NCBI GenBank assembly: GCA_026874595.1
Contig: CM049310.1
Span: 50,345,058-50,409,057, forward strand
Length of the DNA: 64,000 nt
Source of the DNA: Sipunculus nudus
Lineage: Eukaryota; Annelida; Sipuncula; Golfingiida; Sipunculidae
Direction of reading: 5' to 3'
The position numbers and the translations under genes were made by a program. The notes beneath the pieces were generated by a model. That model did no database searches, was not told the origin of the DNA, and saw nothing but the letters and a program-made list of their open reading frames with translations. Shown here in pieces: positions 36,050 to 48,555 of this stretch. Position 1 is the first letter of the stretch; each line of letters begins with the position of its first letter.

Positions 36050-37550
36050 CACATATCTAATTAAACAAACTGTTTGCTGGGGAATTTAGCTAGGAATTAA
36101 GTTACAGAACATAATGGGTTAATTTATACATATAATGAGAGGCTTAATAAGGCTCTATTTTGATCCCCATGTCGGTAAAAGGTATGAAAGCAATTAAATC
36201 ACTGCTTACTCTGAATAATATATTTTAGATAATAACCACGTGCAGTGATAACACGTTATGTTTATGACGCTTACAGCTAAGATTTCTTATGTGCGGATTG
36301 TGGAATGCATATGCGATTTCATATATACCTGCCCGGCAACATGCATGTTATTTATGTGTCGCTCGGGGATACGAAGCGGAACCGGCAAAAATCGATACAT
36401 GCAGCAATTCATTTTGCCCGATACGCATTCCACATGCCGGATCTACATATTGTACATGAGATATCTTCTTTTCCTCTATCGCTTATGTGAGGTGTTAGAA
36501 AGTATAGTAAACTACCTAATGACTGATCTGGTTTTTGACAAGGGACAGCGTACTTGTAGGCCAAAAGGCGTTGTCAGAAATGACGAAAATATGTGTATCC
36601 TCATCGATCCTAAGAGTGTGTTCCTCGTGTAATGATGTAACGGCACTCTGACAGCCATGCAGTACGCTGATCGTAGACTCTAACGTCAGAGGGCTGGAAT
36701 GGCGCTAGTAATCAGCCATTACACCCATGTTCATTTGCGCATAATGACTCTACATTTGTGAATATTCCTTTATGACGTTCCAGAATCTGGATCATAAGCC
36801 AGATCCACACAAAAATCTCATGGGTTATTCATTCCCTATTCTCGAAATTGCCTGAACATTTCATGATATTTCGTTTATTTTGGAGCGAGTTATGTTGTGA
36901 GCAAACACACACTAACACACATACACATCAACAAAGAGAACGGCGGTGGTGACACGTCATAACACTAACCGTTCCACATGACTACTGTTGTATGACACAA
37001 AAACCCAATCGTACCAGTTAACTACGGAGGTATAACACAACAATAACCATTATAGAGACTGCGTGGCAGAATCTATGACCAAATGAATCATTTGGTATTC
37101 GTATTGGACTGATAGGCTCACCTTAGAGTGAAACTTAAACTGCTCTGCTAGGGCTGTTCTTATTGTTAAAACGCTATTGCCCACATCACGGCTAACTGTA
37201 GTATGACACCAGCTAGATGACTTACCGTGCCAGATAATAACGGTGGTTTCTCTCTTTTCTCTCCATTGCTCTCTCTGCCTCTGCGCACATCCATCACCAC
37301 CAAATTCGCTTCTGACGATGTTTGATGAATGCCTTGGCTTTCTTTGCCACAAGGAATACCTTTCCTGGCCAGGTATATAGTTCCTGTAGCTCTATGAGAA
37401 ACAATTTTACCATATTTTCAAAATTTCACTGGTACTACAGCTGAAATATTGTTTGAATATGCCAATACATTACATGATTATAATGGTAACAACCCCTGTA
37501 TTTGAAAAGGAAGTTAGATCATGAGGTTACATTAAGGTTATGGGGTATCA
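36050..37550. other. Intergenic sequence, no supported gene
   Basis: Several short ATG-open frames (for example 36258-36632) lack any domain pattern. No repeat array or transposon end was recognised. Confidence 0.4.
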
Positions 37551-37554
37551 ACAG

Positions 37555-37815
37555 GGACCTTAATATGCATAAGCAAGAACCTTAACAGATATCAGCACGA
37601 ACTTTAGCAGTTTCCAGCAAGAACCGTAACAGGTATCAGCATGAACCTTAACAATTATAATCAAGATGCTTAACAGGTATCAACAAGAACCTTATCAGAT
37701 ATGATCAAGAACCTTAGCAGGTTTCAGCAAGAACCGTAACAGGTATCAGCAAGAACCTTAACAATATTACCAAAATCCTTAAAAGGTGTCAGCAAGAACC
37801 TTAACAGGTTTCGAC
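37555..37815. repeat. ~22-bp minisatellite
   Basis: About eleven imperfect copies of CAGCAAGAACCTTAACAGGTAT with variants. Non-coding. Confidence 0.85.
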
Positions 37816-38129
37816 AGATTTCAAAAGACTCAGCGGGGCCCTCTCGGAGTTTTTTACCCTGGTTAAGGTTCAGCTAGGTCTAATCTGGTATGTAATACAG
37901 GTCGAGGGCCTATCTGGATCTCAGTTTATTGCCAAGGATTTAGTGTCAGGACTGGTCAACAATGGACTGATAGAGTTTTTTAAAATGTAGGCATCTGCGT
38001 ATTATGAAAAACAAGGCCTACAGGCCTAATGCGAACCTGTGAAATGGTTTATACACCAGGTATAATGCTTCAATGCTGGGCCATTACTTTTCAAGTAGGC
38101 CTACATGTCTTGTATACAACGAAGGTATC

Positions 38130-38400
38130 AGAGATGTATATATATGCCAAATTTCAGGCTGATAGCCCCTCCCGAGGGACATACACTGTGCAAAAAATAT
38201 TGAAGGTGGCGCAACCGGTCTTGTATACGATAAAGCTTTACGATATGTATAAATTTGCCCATTTCAGGCTGAAATATAAAATTCCTCTGTATAGATAAGC
38301 AGGCACATACACTGTGCAAAAGTCATTGTAGGTGGCGACACCTGTCCTGTAAACGAGAAAGCCATCAAAGACGCATAGACAGGTCAAAATAACAGGCCAA
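38130..38400. repeat. ~275-bp repeat family, partial locus
   Basis: Two degenerate copies with CAAATTTCAGGCTGA / CCATTTCAGGCTGA, ACATACACTGTGCAAAA and GTGGCGCAACCGGTC-like blocks, in the reverse orientation to the arrays at 25560 and 46440. Confidence 0.55.
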
Positions 38401-38454
38401 TAAATCAAATTCCAGCACTGGGCTGACCAGGCTTAGGTGAGAAAGGCAGTTGCC

Positions 38455-38820
38455 CCGAGTGAACTGTGACAAATTTACTGCACTAAGTGAACTCTTGACC
38501 TGCACCTGGCTAGACTAAGTGAACTTTTGACCTGTACCTGGCTGCACTGAGTAAACTCTTGACCTGTCGCATAATCTGACGCAGTTGGCAGTCTGCCAAA
38601 GCTTTAAATAAATCTAGGCTGTACTTTGATGCCAAAACTGATGCAATGGACAGTCTGCCAGAGCTATAAAGAGAAACCAGCTACTGCACTGAGTGAACTC
38701 TTGACCTATACCTGGTTGCACTGAGTGAACTCTTGACCTGTGGCCTAATCTGATACAGTTGCCAGTCTGCCAAAGCTATAAATAGATCCAGGCTGATCTT
38801 TGGCCTGTTGCCGATGCAGG
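38455..38820. repeat. Composite tandem repeat
   Basis: Alternating blocks GAACTCTTGACCTGTACCTG (about five copies) and CAGTCTGCCAAAGCTATAAA (three copies). Non-coding. Confidence 0.75.
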
Positions 38821-39169
38821 TGCCGCTCCCAATACCTTAATTTCAGATATGACTTTTGTTACCAACATTGGCATAAAATTTGGAGATGATTGCTCCAGCC
38901 GTTTCTGAGACTGAAATTTTAGTATGCTTTTTTTGACAGATGACTAAGTTCAACTTCCTGTAAATCGGCCAACAATCACCCAACTGGAACCATTCGAACA
39001 AATTTGAGAGAGATGGTATAAGAGATTATTTCTATGAAATATTTAACAATTTGGCTGGACCATTTCGGAGGAGAAGATTTTTAATTTTTTTTTAGCTTTT
39101 TCTCTATAAAATCTAAGAAATTGAAGCTAGCCAAAAATAAGCAAAATCCGATAGAGTTTTTCAGATGGC

Positions 39170-39667
39170 TAAATTTCATGATGCTAGCGCCTGTCGTTTT
39201 CAAGATAGTATGGGTTAACGTACAGACGACGGACGCCGGACGACGCCACAACATCGCATTAGCTCACAGGTTCGCTAAAAACAACATCCGCGATGTCATT
39301 TCACACATTAGTGGGCGCAGACATGAATGTTTATTCCCGTCCTGGAATATTTGCTTGACTTTTGCTGATACAGACAGTAAATCGCACAAGACACTGTGAT
39401 GGTGTGTGAGTGAAAAGACCTAAATTTCATGATGCTAGCGCCTGTCGTTTTCAAGATAGTATGGGTTAACGTACAGACGACGGACGCCGGACGACGCCAC
39501 AACCTCGCATTAGCTCACAGGTTCGCTAAAAACAACATCCGCAATATCATTTCACACATTACTGGGCGCAGACATGAATGTTCCCGTCCTGGAATATCTG
39601 CTTGATCTTTGCTGATACAGACAGTAAATCGCACAAGACACTGTGATGGTGTGCGAGTGAAAAGACC
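39170..39667. repeat. Direct tandem duplication of ~250 bp
   Basis: 39170-39420 and 39421-39667 are near-identical head-to-tail copies starting TAAATTTCATGATGCTAGCG and ending GAGTGAAAAGACC. The second lacks four bases (TTAT) and has a handful of substitutions. Recent duplication is inferred. Confidence 0.92.
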
Positions 39668-41189
39668 TGTCAATCACACCAAGTGACATGACCTTTGACC
39701 GAGCATCGTTATCTCTAGTTTACGCAACTGAGTGTACGCATGCGTGACAGGGTTGGTGTGATTGTGCGGATTTTTTTGTTCATGCCTAGAACACGTCCTT
39801 GTACAGTTGTTAACATTGCCTTTATTCAGAGCGGATTCATGGTAAAGAGCATATCCATTTTATGCATGCTTTCAATTCCCACAAATCATTTGTTTCTATG
39901 TTTAGAAGGTGTACTATGTAAATGATATACCTGGTACTGATGCGTGCCTTTTGGTTAAGACTGGCGGGTAATCATGGAATGAATCCTGTGTCTTTGACAG
40001 GTTGATAAATGGACGCCTATTTGCATCTACGCATTTTTATTATGCAAGTCATTACTTTGCCGTCATTTATGCTAGAAGAAGCACGAATGTGATATTTTAT
40101 TAGCATTTTCCGTTGATGGTAACAATTAATAGTTTTATTAACCATAACCGAGAATTGCATTATTCAGAGCGGAAAGGACGCGCACACTGCGTTACTGTCA
40201 ATGAATTGTTCTAATCTATTAAAGGGCCCCTATCATCTATCTTACCTTTATAAACTATAGGTAATCCATCGGGGCTTTTATAATAATAGGCCAGAAAACG
40301 TGGATATCACCGCACACAGGCTGACTGTTTTGTTTATATCAACGTCTTTTGATATATGGGGGCCCGTCAAAATAATCAAAACAAATTCAACAAGGGCAGA
40401 GCTTTGCAAATGGCGTTTTTCTGCAAGTGTCCTTTCTACCTCCGCATATATGCAACCTGACACCTTATGTTACATGTTTTTTCCGTTTGCAACATGTATA
40501 TACAAAAATGCTGTTGATATACAAGTTCATACATCCTTCACCGAAGCCTTATAAGAACTTTACTTAATCAAAATTCCCCATAGATCATTAATATATACAG
40601 AGAGATAGTAAAAAATCACATAGATTCTTTCTCAAAATGTAGGTGAATGGGCAATTTAATTAACATGCTTAATTACACATTGATAATGGCCGTATGATGT
40701 TTCTCTGAAGAATAAGATGGATAGGGCAGATAAGGATTTTAGAAGGGGGAAGGGCGGGGGGGGGGGGGGGGTGGTGTAGACATTTTTTGACTCTCGTGTT
40801 GTTTTTAAGCACGGTGATGCGAAATCCGACTCTACCTTTTCGGTATTATGCGCTTATGTTGCTATTTTCCAGACTTTTTTTTTATCAAAATCCGCCCATG
40901 ATGGGCATGCACTTAATCTAGACGCAAGGTCACATGTAGGTCACCTAACAGCAATGAGCAGTGGCATTCTACATCCCCATTTCTCCTGCTTCCAATCTGT
41001 AACAGAACTACAGCACTGCATCTTATCAAGTCTCTTTAAGTATTTAATACTGTACCGACACAGCACGGCACATGTTCTCGAACGGGTTCGGATTCATGTT
41101 CTTTATATCCTTTATATATTTTATATGGATTGTACAACTAGTTATATAAAAACTAATATGATGTACTCTCCAAACTTCGAATTGTGGCC

Positions 41190-41360
41190 GGATGGTGGCG
41201 TTTAGTAGTCTTTGGAGTTGAAGGAAACCGGAGGACCCGGAAAAACCCACCTATACCTACGACGGGCAAATACTGCGACCTCGCATAGCCACGCCGAGGA
41301 TCGAACCCCGGGTCCGAGCGGAGAGCACAGATCGTTTTACCCCTCGGATGTCCAGGCATG
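41190..41360 (-). mobile_element. tRNA-derived SINE
   Basis: Read on the minus strand, the head has a GAGGGGTAAAACGATCTG stretch and a perfect box B, GGTTCGATCC (41298-41307). The body follows with GGTTTTTCCGGGTCCTCCGG and TTTCCTTCAACTCCAAAGA, motifs common to marine-invertebrate SINEs. Transcription by RNA polymerase III and LINE-driven copying are the expected mode of spread. Target duplications were not identified. Confidence 0.65.
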
Positions 41361-42258
41361 AGGTATGGTTTTGAAATGTCAGTACTAGAAAACCTTGTTT
41401 TACTTATTGCTGTTATACCCTGATATCCCTGAGAACATTTAGAAAATAAAGCCTTGGCGCTCCTTCAGCAACGGGAAAGTTTATGGTTCCGGTAAAAGTT
41501 ATAAGGGGCAGAAATAGGGAGACACTTGAGAGGAGAAACAGTCGACATATTAGTGATAAATTTTCACATAAACATTGGGGCTGCCAGTTCTTCTACTGAC
41601 TTAAACGTGGGTGTCGCAAGTCTCAAGTCAGAATTAGGGTCCTAAAATTGGTCAAATAAACAGTGCTTTGGATACAACTTGAAAATTACATACGTTGTTT
41701 CATTTGATCAGATTAATGAATGGATCCTGTCACAGAAAAATGTTCTGTTTTAACGGATACCAGAGCTGTCAATTTGACTTTTGGCGTGCATACTCCTGCT
41801 TTTTGATAGAATTAATTTTTGAAAAAATGTCAGTTCTCACTTCATCTGGAATACGACTCCGCCCCAACCCAAAATGCAGTGTAATATAGCGTACATAAAC
41901 ATTACGGTGGCGATTTCCTCGTATCACAGACAAAACTAATGTAAAATTGTGTATTCCTGAACATTCTTAAAGCTAGCATAACATAAATGTGGTATGTGTG
42001 CAGCAAAACGCTCTCGGGATGCGCTGTGGGAACAGAGGTCATCTTGCAGGGAAAACCCCTTTGATTAACAAGTGGGGTAACGATATCGAAGAGATCCGGG
42101 GAGGGGTTGAATAGAGGCATGACATGTATTGAGTCAGGTGCGAAGGATATACATATATATTATATATATAACGGCTTTTAATCCATATTAATATATAACT
42201 ATGAACAAATTATTGATTAATCCAGAAAGGTCAAATAGCTCAATAGTGTGCTGCCAGA

Positions 42259-42262
<4 letters not shown>

Positions 42263-42301
<39 letters not shown>
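42263..42301. repeat. (TA)n microsatellite
   Basis: Uninterrupted TA tract. Confidence 0.95.
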
Positions 42302-42305
<4 letters not shown>

Positions 42306-42814
42306 AAGAGATTTCTTTAATTTATCTAATAACACGGTTGAACTGGATGACAGTTAATACACGTCGTTACATTCTGTTCCTGCTCGTATTCAAATTTAAT
42401 AACGGAATCTAGCTCCTTCCTCTTTAATTAAATTTCTTGATTAAACTTATTATTGCCATAGATCTGTAAGGAGGGATATCTGTAGGGTTAATTTCATACT
42501 CCCGAAGCAAAAACACAGAACTTTACAATACTTCATTTCATACTCGGGAGCTTTTCACTTGAATAGACTCGTTACTCAAAATCGTGAAGCCAAATTTCTT
42601 CCTTCTGTCAGGAGAATGTTGAAACGGGCACTCCAGGAAAAGTAAATTATTTTGTGTCTTAAAACCTTTTATATCCCTTATGCTATTTTACATAAAATAT
42701 TTATATTACTGACGTTCTCATACACACACTCTTTTTCCCCCTGTTATAACTTTAGCTTCTTACGATAGCCTATGTAGTCATCCGATATCTTTGATTTTTC
42801 GATCATTAATTTTC

Positions 42815-42818
<4 letters not shown>

Positions 42819-42869
<51 letters not shown>
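42819..42869. repeat. (TA)n microsatellite
   Basis: Uninterrupted TA tract about 150 bp upstream of the LINE tail. Confidence 0.95.
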
Positions 42870-42872
<3 letters not shown>

Positions 42873-43022
42873 ATGCATGTTATATACTTCTGTATTGTAC
42901 TAATGTCTAAATGTCAATTGTTGTTTGTTTTAAATTGCAGTAGAACCTCATTGAAATACAGGGCTTTCTGAATGAGCTATAATGTTGAAATATATTGTAA
43001 TAAATAAATAAACCGCCAAGTC

Positions 43023-43560
43023 CAACAACATGATACACTTAATAGCTATTCCAATAAATTATATGTACCCAAACCTCGGACAGACTACTTAAAGAAATCA
43101 TTTTTATGCCGAGGTCCTATTTCGTGGAACACATTAAATGAATCTCAAAGAAACTGCTCCTCCTTACAGGTCTTTAAAAAAAGTATCATGTAATAAACCT
43201 CTGTGCTTTATATGTCATATATTGCATGCTATTTCAAACTCTGTTATATTTCATATTATGTCACACTCATGATTGCCTTGTATATTATGTTGCATGTCAG
43301 AATTTTATATTCATGTTTAATATCACATTTTGCTGTATATTACGTTAAATGTCAATTATATATTTTCATGTTAAATATCCCATCTTGCTGCATAATTTTA
43401 TCTTAAGTCACTTTCTTTAATTATGTTGGCATTTTACATGTTTTATAAAATGAATAAACTGTATATCCAAACAGGGCCCTGTGGCAGATCAGACAATCTG
43501 GTCTTAACGGGCTACCCTGTATAAATATGTTTTAATAAATAAATAATAAATATTAAATAA
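43023..43560 (+). mobile_element. LINE 3' end (CR1/L2/Jockey-like C-terminus and tail)
   Basis: 43023-43193 encodes the typical last part of a LINE ORF2: HDTLNSYSNKLYVPKPRTD, then LKKSFLCRGPISWNTLN, SLQVFKKSIM and TAA. The P-x-PRTD...KKSF...G...WN-x-L...FKK pattern is characteristic. The untranslated part follows with ACGGGCTACCCTGTATAAAT and an AATAAATAAATAATAAAT tail near 43530-43560. The element is 5'-truncated, as usual for LINE copies; no RT or endonuclease is present. Confidence 0.72.
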
Positions 43561-44100
43561 CCATACCATTTAGCCCGGGATTCATCACAGAGAAGAAACG
43601 CATACTGTAACCTCGTCCACATTGTCCAGTTGTGGACTCATAACTCCTCTTAGATATTAATTCGGGTCTTTATACAGGTTTGTCTGGGAAAATGTTTACT
43701 GAAACAAGCAGCAGGTGCTTAATTCTTTAGAAAGACGCATGTAAACAAAAAGGGGATGCCAAGGAAAGCCGGACAGCGCGCAGTAAAAGTGTCCAAACCA
43801 GAACTACAGAAAAGTCTCGAGGAGTTAATATTAACATGACAACATTCGACATCTTGTCGCATCCTGTAGGTAACCTTGTTATATACGTTTTATATTCGCT
43901 GTCTACTGTCACGTAATTAAGATCCGGGTTCGAGGCGGCACGTATTTATAGTGTATGTTTTGTAGACATTTCTCAAGAAACAGGACGTCTTGTATGTTTC
44001 GTCCTGGATGTTAATGAATTCAGCTCGTCCCTATAGTCATCTGTCCCTGTGGTAAATTACTTATTCGGCAGCCAATCTCAGCTGTGGTTGAATGTACATC

Positions 44101-44222
44101 ATGGCCTTGTCGAACCTACCCTGCTCCAGCACAGCTCCTTACAGCCTGATACTGCTGTTCACCCTCGTTGTTGCTGGTGTCACTGCTGCCGGTAATGACA
44201 TGAACGAACCTGCTGTTTATAG
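44101..44222 (+). CDS. Gene 2 exon 1: signal peptide
   Basis: ATG at 44101 (context ATCATGG) opens 40 codons with a polar N-region, a hydrophobic core LILLFTLVVAGVTAA and a small-residue stretch AAGND suited to signal peptidase cleavage. The exon ends AT the second base of a codon (TATAG before GTAAGT), so the intron is phase 2. A TATTTATA sequence at about 43943 could act as a core promoter element. No other ATG nearby gives a secretory start. The protein product is therefore expected to enter the secretory pathway. Confidence 0.72.
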
Positions 44223-44685
44223 GTAAGTTTCCTCATGTGATGTTGATAGAATGGTCACCAAATAACGTTCATATGCAGTATCTGTCGAGGCCTCTTTAAC
44301 ACCGGACAAAGGTGACATGGATAATTTCACAGACAAGGATGTTTTCAACTTTTAACATGACACTTTTAATGTGTCCGTGATCCGATACACCGCCATTAAC
44401 TCCGGCACAGTGGTTTGGTCTGATCAGAAACCTGTCTGTGAGGGAGCTCAGCCGTTTAAAGGGGCCCAATCACCTATAAAGCATGTTGACTTAACACGAA
44501 AAATAGTTTATTTCCTTTAAAATAAATTTGTACCTGCCAAAACATTGCCTTGAAACCGTTTGCTTACTCCTGTAAACGAGTATTGAAAACAGTGGACCGG
44601 GCGCGATGGCAGGTGTCAACATAAACACAGTGCACGCGGCCATGTTCAGCGCGGAGCCACAACATGTGTCAATCAGGAGATGCCC

Positions 44686-44689
<4 letters not shown>

Positions 44690-44768
<79 letters not shown>
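44690..44768. repeat. (TA)n microsatellite in gene 2 intron 1
   Basis: About 39 TA units. Gives spurious isoleucine/tyrosine frames on both strands. Confidence 0.95.
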
Positions 44769-44769
<1 letters not shown>

Positions 44770-44770
<1 letters not shown>

Positions 44771-46430
44771 CATGTTCCCACTGGCTGAAACTCGTGTCTT
44801 GACCCTATTAATCGGACCTCCGGTCACGCGACCTTGTTATGGTAAACAGACACTAGTGGACTGTGTTTACCATAAGCAGCGGTTACGCTTTGCTCAGCAG
44901 TTCGCTACACTACCCGCTGCATTAAACTGCCGTTGCCGGTCAGGTTGGGCCACCTGGTGATGCTGTCTCTGTGGAATTCCCATATTTAACAAATCACATT
45001 GCAGGTATCACTAGCACAAGCGGATGTTCTTCGAGGTACCGGTCACTTTGCACAGCTGTGGAAAGTGCCTGGTAGCACATACTTTTTCCACCTCACGTTG
45101 GAATACACACGATGCAATCGTCAACTTTCAACACGGTCTCTATACAGACTTGCTGGAGTGGCATGAGTTATCCTCCATTGTCTGCACATTTCCTCTGTTG
45201 TCGTGCTGCGGGGGCGCAGCCAATCAGATTTCTTCTACCAGTTCTGCAGATTTGTTTAAACGCACTTTATCTAGCGCAAACTGATTGGGTGTTCGGCACC
45301 TTGCCAAACCTGAAGAATCCTGCTATTTCTCACAGCGTGTGAGTGGAAGGTTACCAAGAGGTCACGCGCTGTGTTCATAGCGTAGGATGGTTCTGCTGGG
45401 AAACCTTTGTATAAAACAAAACCGAACTGATATTGTGAAAGAATAGGCATAATATTGATCCTAAACACCGATAATAAACGGGAGATCAGATCGGGTCAAT
45501 TTTGATCGTATTCCCTTGAAAACTTGTACACTTATCTTATAAACAGATATACGTTTTAAACCAGATTCAGATTCACACCAACTTATAAAACGGACTTAAC
45601 ATGTCATTTACTTTAAAATAGCATATTTACGCTGCGTGCGTAGTTAACGATAGCGCTTCAATAGCCCCTCCTCGGGGGAAACAAAATGTAAAATTTCTCC
45701 AGGTTTAAGGAAATGTTTGGGAAATGACCCTCTTAGAAAAAAGTGGGATCGTTCCTGACAGTTAAAGACAAAATTCGTGAAATTTCCCAGGCGTATGAAC
45801 ACGGATACCTTCGAGTTAAGTGTAGTTCCCTAGCGGTTCGACCAATATACTAAGATTTAAAAAAAAAATGTATCATAATAATTATATGAATTTAAACAAC
45901 TTGATAGTTATGGGTTGATTAAAGCTTAAATGAAGGGTTTTTATAATAAAATATAATTTAAGAAACTTTTCAAATTGAACGGACACTAATACTGCGTAAA
46001 CGTAAGGAGATTTCAGCACTTTCCCGTATGGGTATTTCCTCAGTGACGTGTGTGTGTATGTATAAATACTTGTATTACTGTCAGGAACCCTTCTTATGGC
46101 TTTTTGAATAGCATGTCAGCGATCTCATTTGATAGTCAATGTGGCATGATGCTTAGTATTTTCGCACCTATGTCTCCGGTTTAGGTTTATTTCATAGAAT
46201 TGTCAAAGATCAATATGCATGCGTTCTGAGGCATGATAGTAAAATACCTCATACGTGATCTCAGAAGGATCTCAGTGACGGTTTTCAGCTGCAGTAATGT
46301 ATAGTTTGTGGGTAAACCCCCGTGCCGTTGTCTCCAAAAATAGAATTTCCTGTAACTTCGGAGCAAGCACACAGGAAGGGCGTTCCAAAACATTGTTATC
46401 CGTGCTGTATTGCCGAATCAGGGACACACA
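44770..46430. other. Gene 2 intron 1 sequence, nothing recognised
   Basis: No exon-like cysteine pattern, repeat array or transposon end was found here. Confidence 0.4.
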
Positions 46431-46439
46431 CTAGTAATT

Positions 46440-47530
46440 TTTTTTGGTACAAATGTAGCCCTTGGATAGCTTTATAACATACACAAAAAATGATGGCGCC
46501 ACCTGCGACCATATTTGCACAGTGTCCATCTGTTCGTCTGCCTTGGGTTAAAATCACTCATATCTCTGCAGTGGTTTGAATAATTCACCTGAAATTCGGC
46601 ATGTGTATACATCCTGGATAGCTTTCTTGATTTTATTACAGGTGGCGCCACCTACATTCACGTTCACGCTGCAGACATCCATGCTTATATCTCCGGACTG
46701 GTTTGACGTATCATCCTGAAAATTTGAATGTGTATAGATCTCACATAACTCTTTATCATAGAAGAAACTGGTGGCGCCACCTGCAATCATTCTTGCATAG
46801 CGTCCGTCTGTTTGTCTGCCGTGGGATTAAATCACTCATATCTATGCAGTATTTTGACATATCTGCCTAAAATGTTGCAGGTTTTTACATCCTGGACAGC
46901 TTTCTTGATTTTATGACAGGTGGCGATACCTACCTGCTAGTTTACGCTGCAGACATCCAAGCTCATATCTCGGGAACCGTTTGACCGATTGGGCCAAAAT
47001 TTTGCATGTGTATAGATCTCACATATCTCTTTATCATACACAAACTGGAGGGGCCACCTGCAACCATATTTGCACAGCGTCCGTCTGTTTGTCTGCCGTG
47101 GGCTAATATCACTCATATCTCAGTAGTGGTTTGACTTATCTGCCTAAAATTTTGCGTGTTAATACATCTTGGATAGCTTTCTCGATTTTATGACAGGTGG
47201 CGCCACCTACATTTATGTTGACGCTGCAGACCTTCAGGCTAAAATCTCAGGACTGGTTGGACATATCCCCATGAAATTTTGCATCTGAATAAATCTCACA
47301 TAGCTCTTAATCATATACGAAATTGGTGGCGCAACCTGCCACCATTTTGCACAAGTCCTGTTTGTCTGCTGTTGGATGAAATCACTCATATACATCTAGT
47401 GGTTTGACTTCTCTGCCTTAAATTTTGCATATGTATACAACTTGGACAGCTTTCTGGATTTTGTGGTAGGTGGCGCAACCTACATATTAATTTCGGCTGC
47501 AGACTTCCATGCTAATATGCAACACACCTC
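46440..47530. repeat. ~275-bp tandem array, locus 2
   Basis: Four copies with GACAGGTGGCGCCACCTACA or variants at about 46641, 46919, 47195 and 47469 (spacing 274-278 bp), each with GCTGCAGACATCCA, CTCTTTATCATA and CGTCTGTTTGTCTGCC blocks. Same family as 25560-26560. Confidence 0.85.
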
Positions 47531-48107
47531 ACTCTATTTTCCCTTGCCGCTCAATCCATGCCTCACTTCACCCGTCCCACTCTGATTTTGACGGATACAT
47601 GTAGTCGTATTCTAGTTCTAAATAGTATTCATCTTGGGAGTGACATTCTTGAAAGAGCATAACAAGTTCCAGCAAAGAACTTGCCAGATTTGCTTTCGCA
47701 TGTTGTTTCACATTGGGTATATCATTTTTGGGGGTTGTTATCTGTATTTTAAAAATGCAATTGAAAACTGTGGTTGCCTTTCTATTCGCGAGAATGAAAT
47801 TTCGCGATTTTTTAATTTTGAACGTTTCGCGAAGGTTTCATTTTCGCGATTGCACCAGGAACTATAAATCAGCAGTATTTGTATTGATTTTATGGTTAGA
47901 ATGAATCCTACAATACCATATCTAATAACTGGTTCAGTCAGTTACTTAATAATGACTTGTATCACAGTCGATATAGCTTCTGTGAGTATGGCGTGTTTTA
48001 CAATAATGAATAAGTTTTACAATAATTGGATGTATAGGCCGATTTCGATATCATGCACAGAGAGTTTGCTGACTAGGTTGTTTCCAGAGGTCATCTTATT
48101 CCCGAAG

Positions 48108-48112
48108 GTTTC
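48108..48112. repeat. Target-site duplication, left copy (GTTTC)
   Basis: Five bases directly left of the LTR terminus TGTCGCAGG; the identical GTTTC follows the other LTR at 58906-58910. Confidence 0.88.
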
Positions 48113-48344
48113 TGTCGCAGGGGACAAGGAATTGTCCTTACCTTGTCGAATGCGAAGTTATATTCGTGGTTGTCCTTCGTGGATCTTTCCTCTTCAGTAG
48201 AAACTTAGAAACTGCCCCGGGTTGAGTTCTGATTGGTCGTCCGGGTCACGTGACAGGCGTGTCGTGCGGAGTGACGACAGGGGCGTATGTCATGTGAAGT
48301 ACTTATTGAAAAATGTTTATATCGGGAATCTGCTCCCTACGACA
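48113..48344 (-). repeat. 3' LTR
   Basis: 232 bp with inverted termini TGTCG/CGACA. Differs from the other LTR only at one base in the GAAGTACTTATT / GAAGAACTTATT segment. In element orientation it supplies polyadenylation signals for the transcript. Confidence 0.95.
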
Positions 48345-48358
48345 CTCTCCCCCCTTTT
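48345..48358 (-). promoter_or_regulatory. Polypurine tract
   Basis: On the minus strand AAAAGGGGGGAGAG abuts the 3' LTR. This is the RNase H-resistant primer for plus-strand synthesis in LTR elements. Its position after the TatD stop shows that the nuclease ORF is inside the element. Confidence 0.9.
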
Positions 48359-48555
48359 GAGGAATAGGTTTTAAAGTCATTCTAACAGTCCAAATGTTCA
48401 TCACTTTGAAGAGAAAGCAGAGCCGCTCCTCTGTCAAATTAAAATATTCATAACTAAAAGGAGAGAGCTGAGCCGCTCCTTTGTCAAGTCCACAAATGAC
48501 ACTTGAGGCATGTTAGAAGCACCAGTGAAAAGAGCTTAGCCGTTTCCCTGGTCAA
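48359..48555 (-). other. 3' untranslated region of the retrotransposon with short repeats
   Basis: Between the TatD stop and the polypurine tract. Two to three imperfect copies of a block seen on the plus strand as GAGCCGCTCCTNTGTCAA with flanking A/T-rich spacers (about 48418-48560). Possible structural RNA elements; function unknown. Confidence 0.5.

Noticed and set aside
44491-44788. Ile/Tyr-rich ORFs on both strands
   Set aside because: Translation of the TA microsatellite at 44690-44768.
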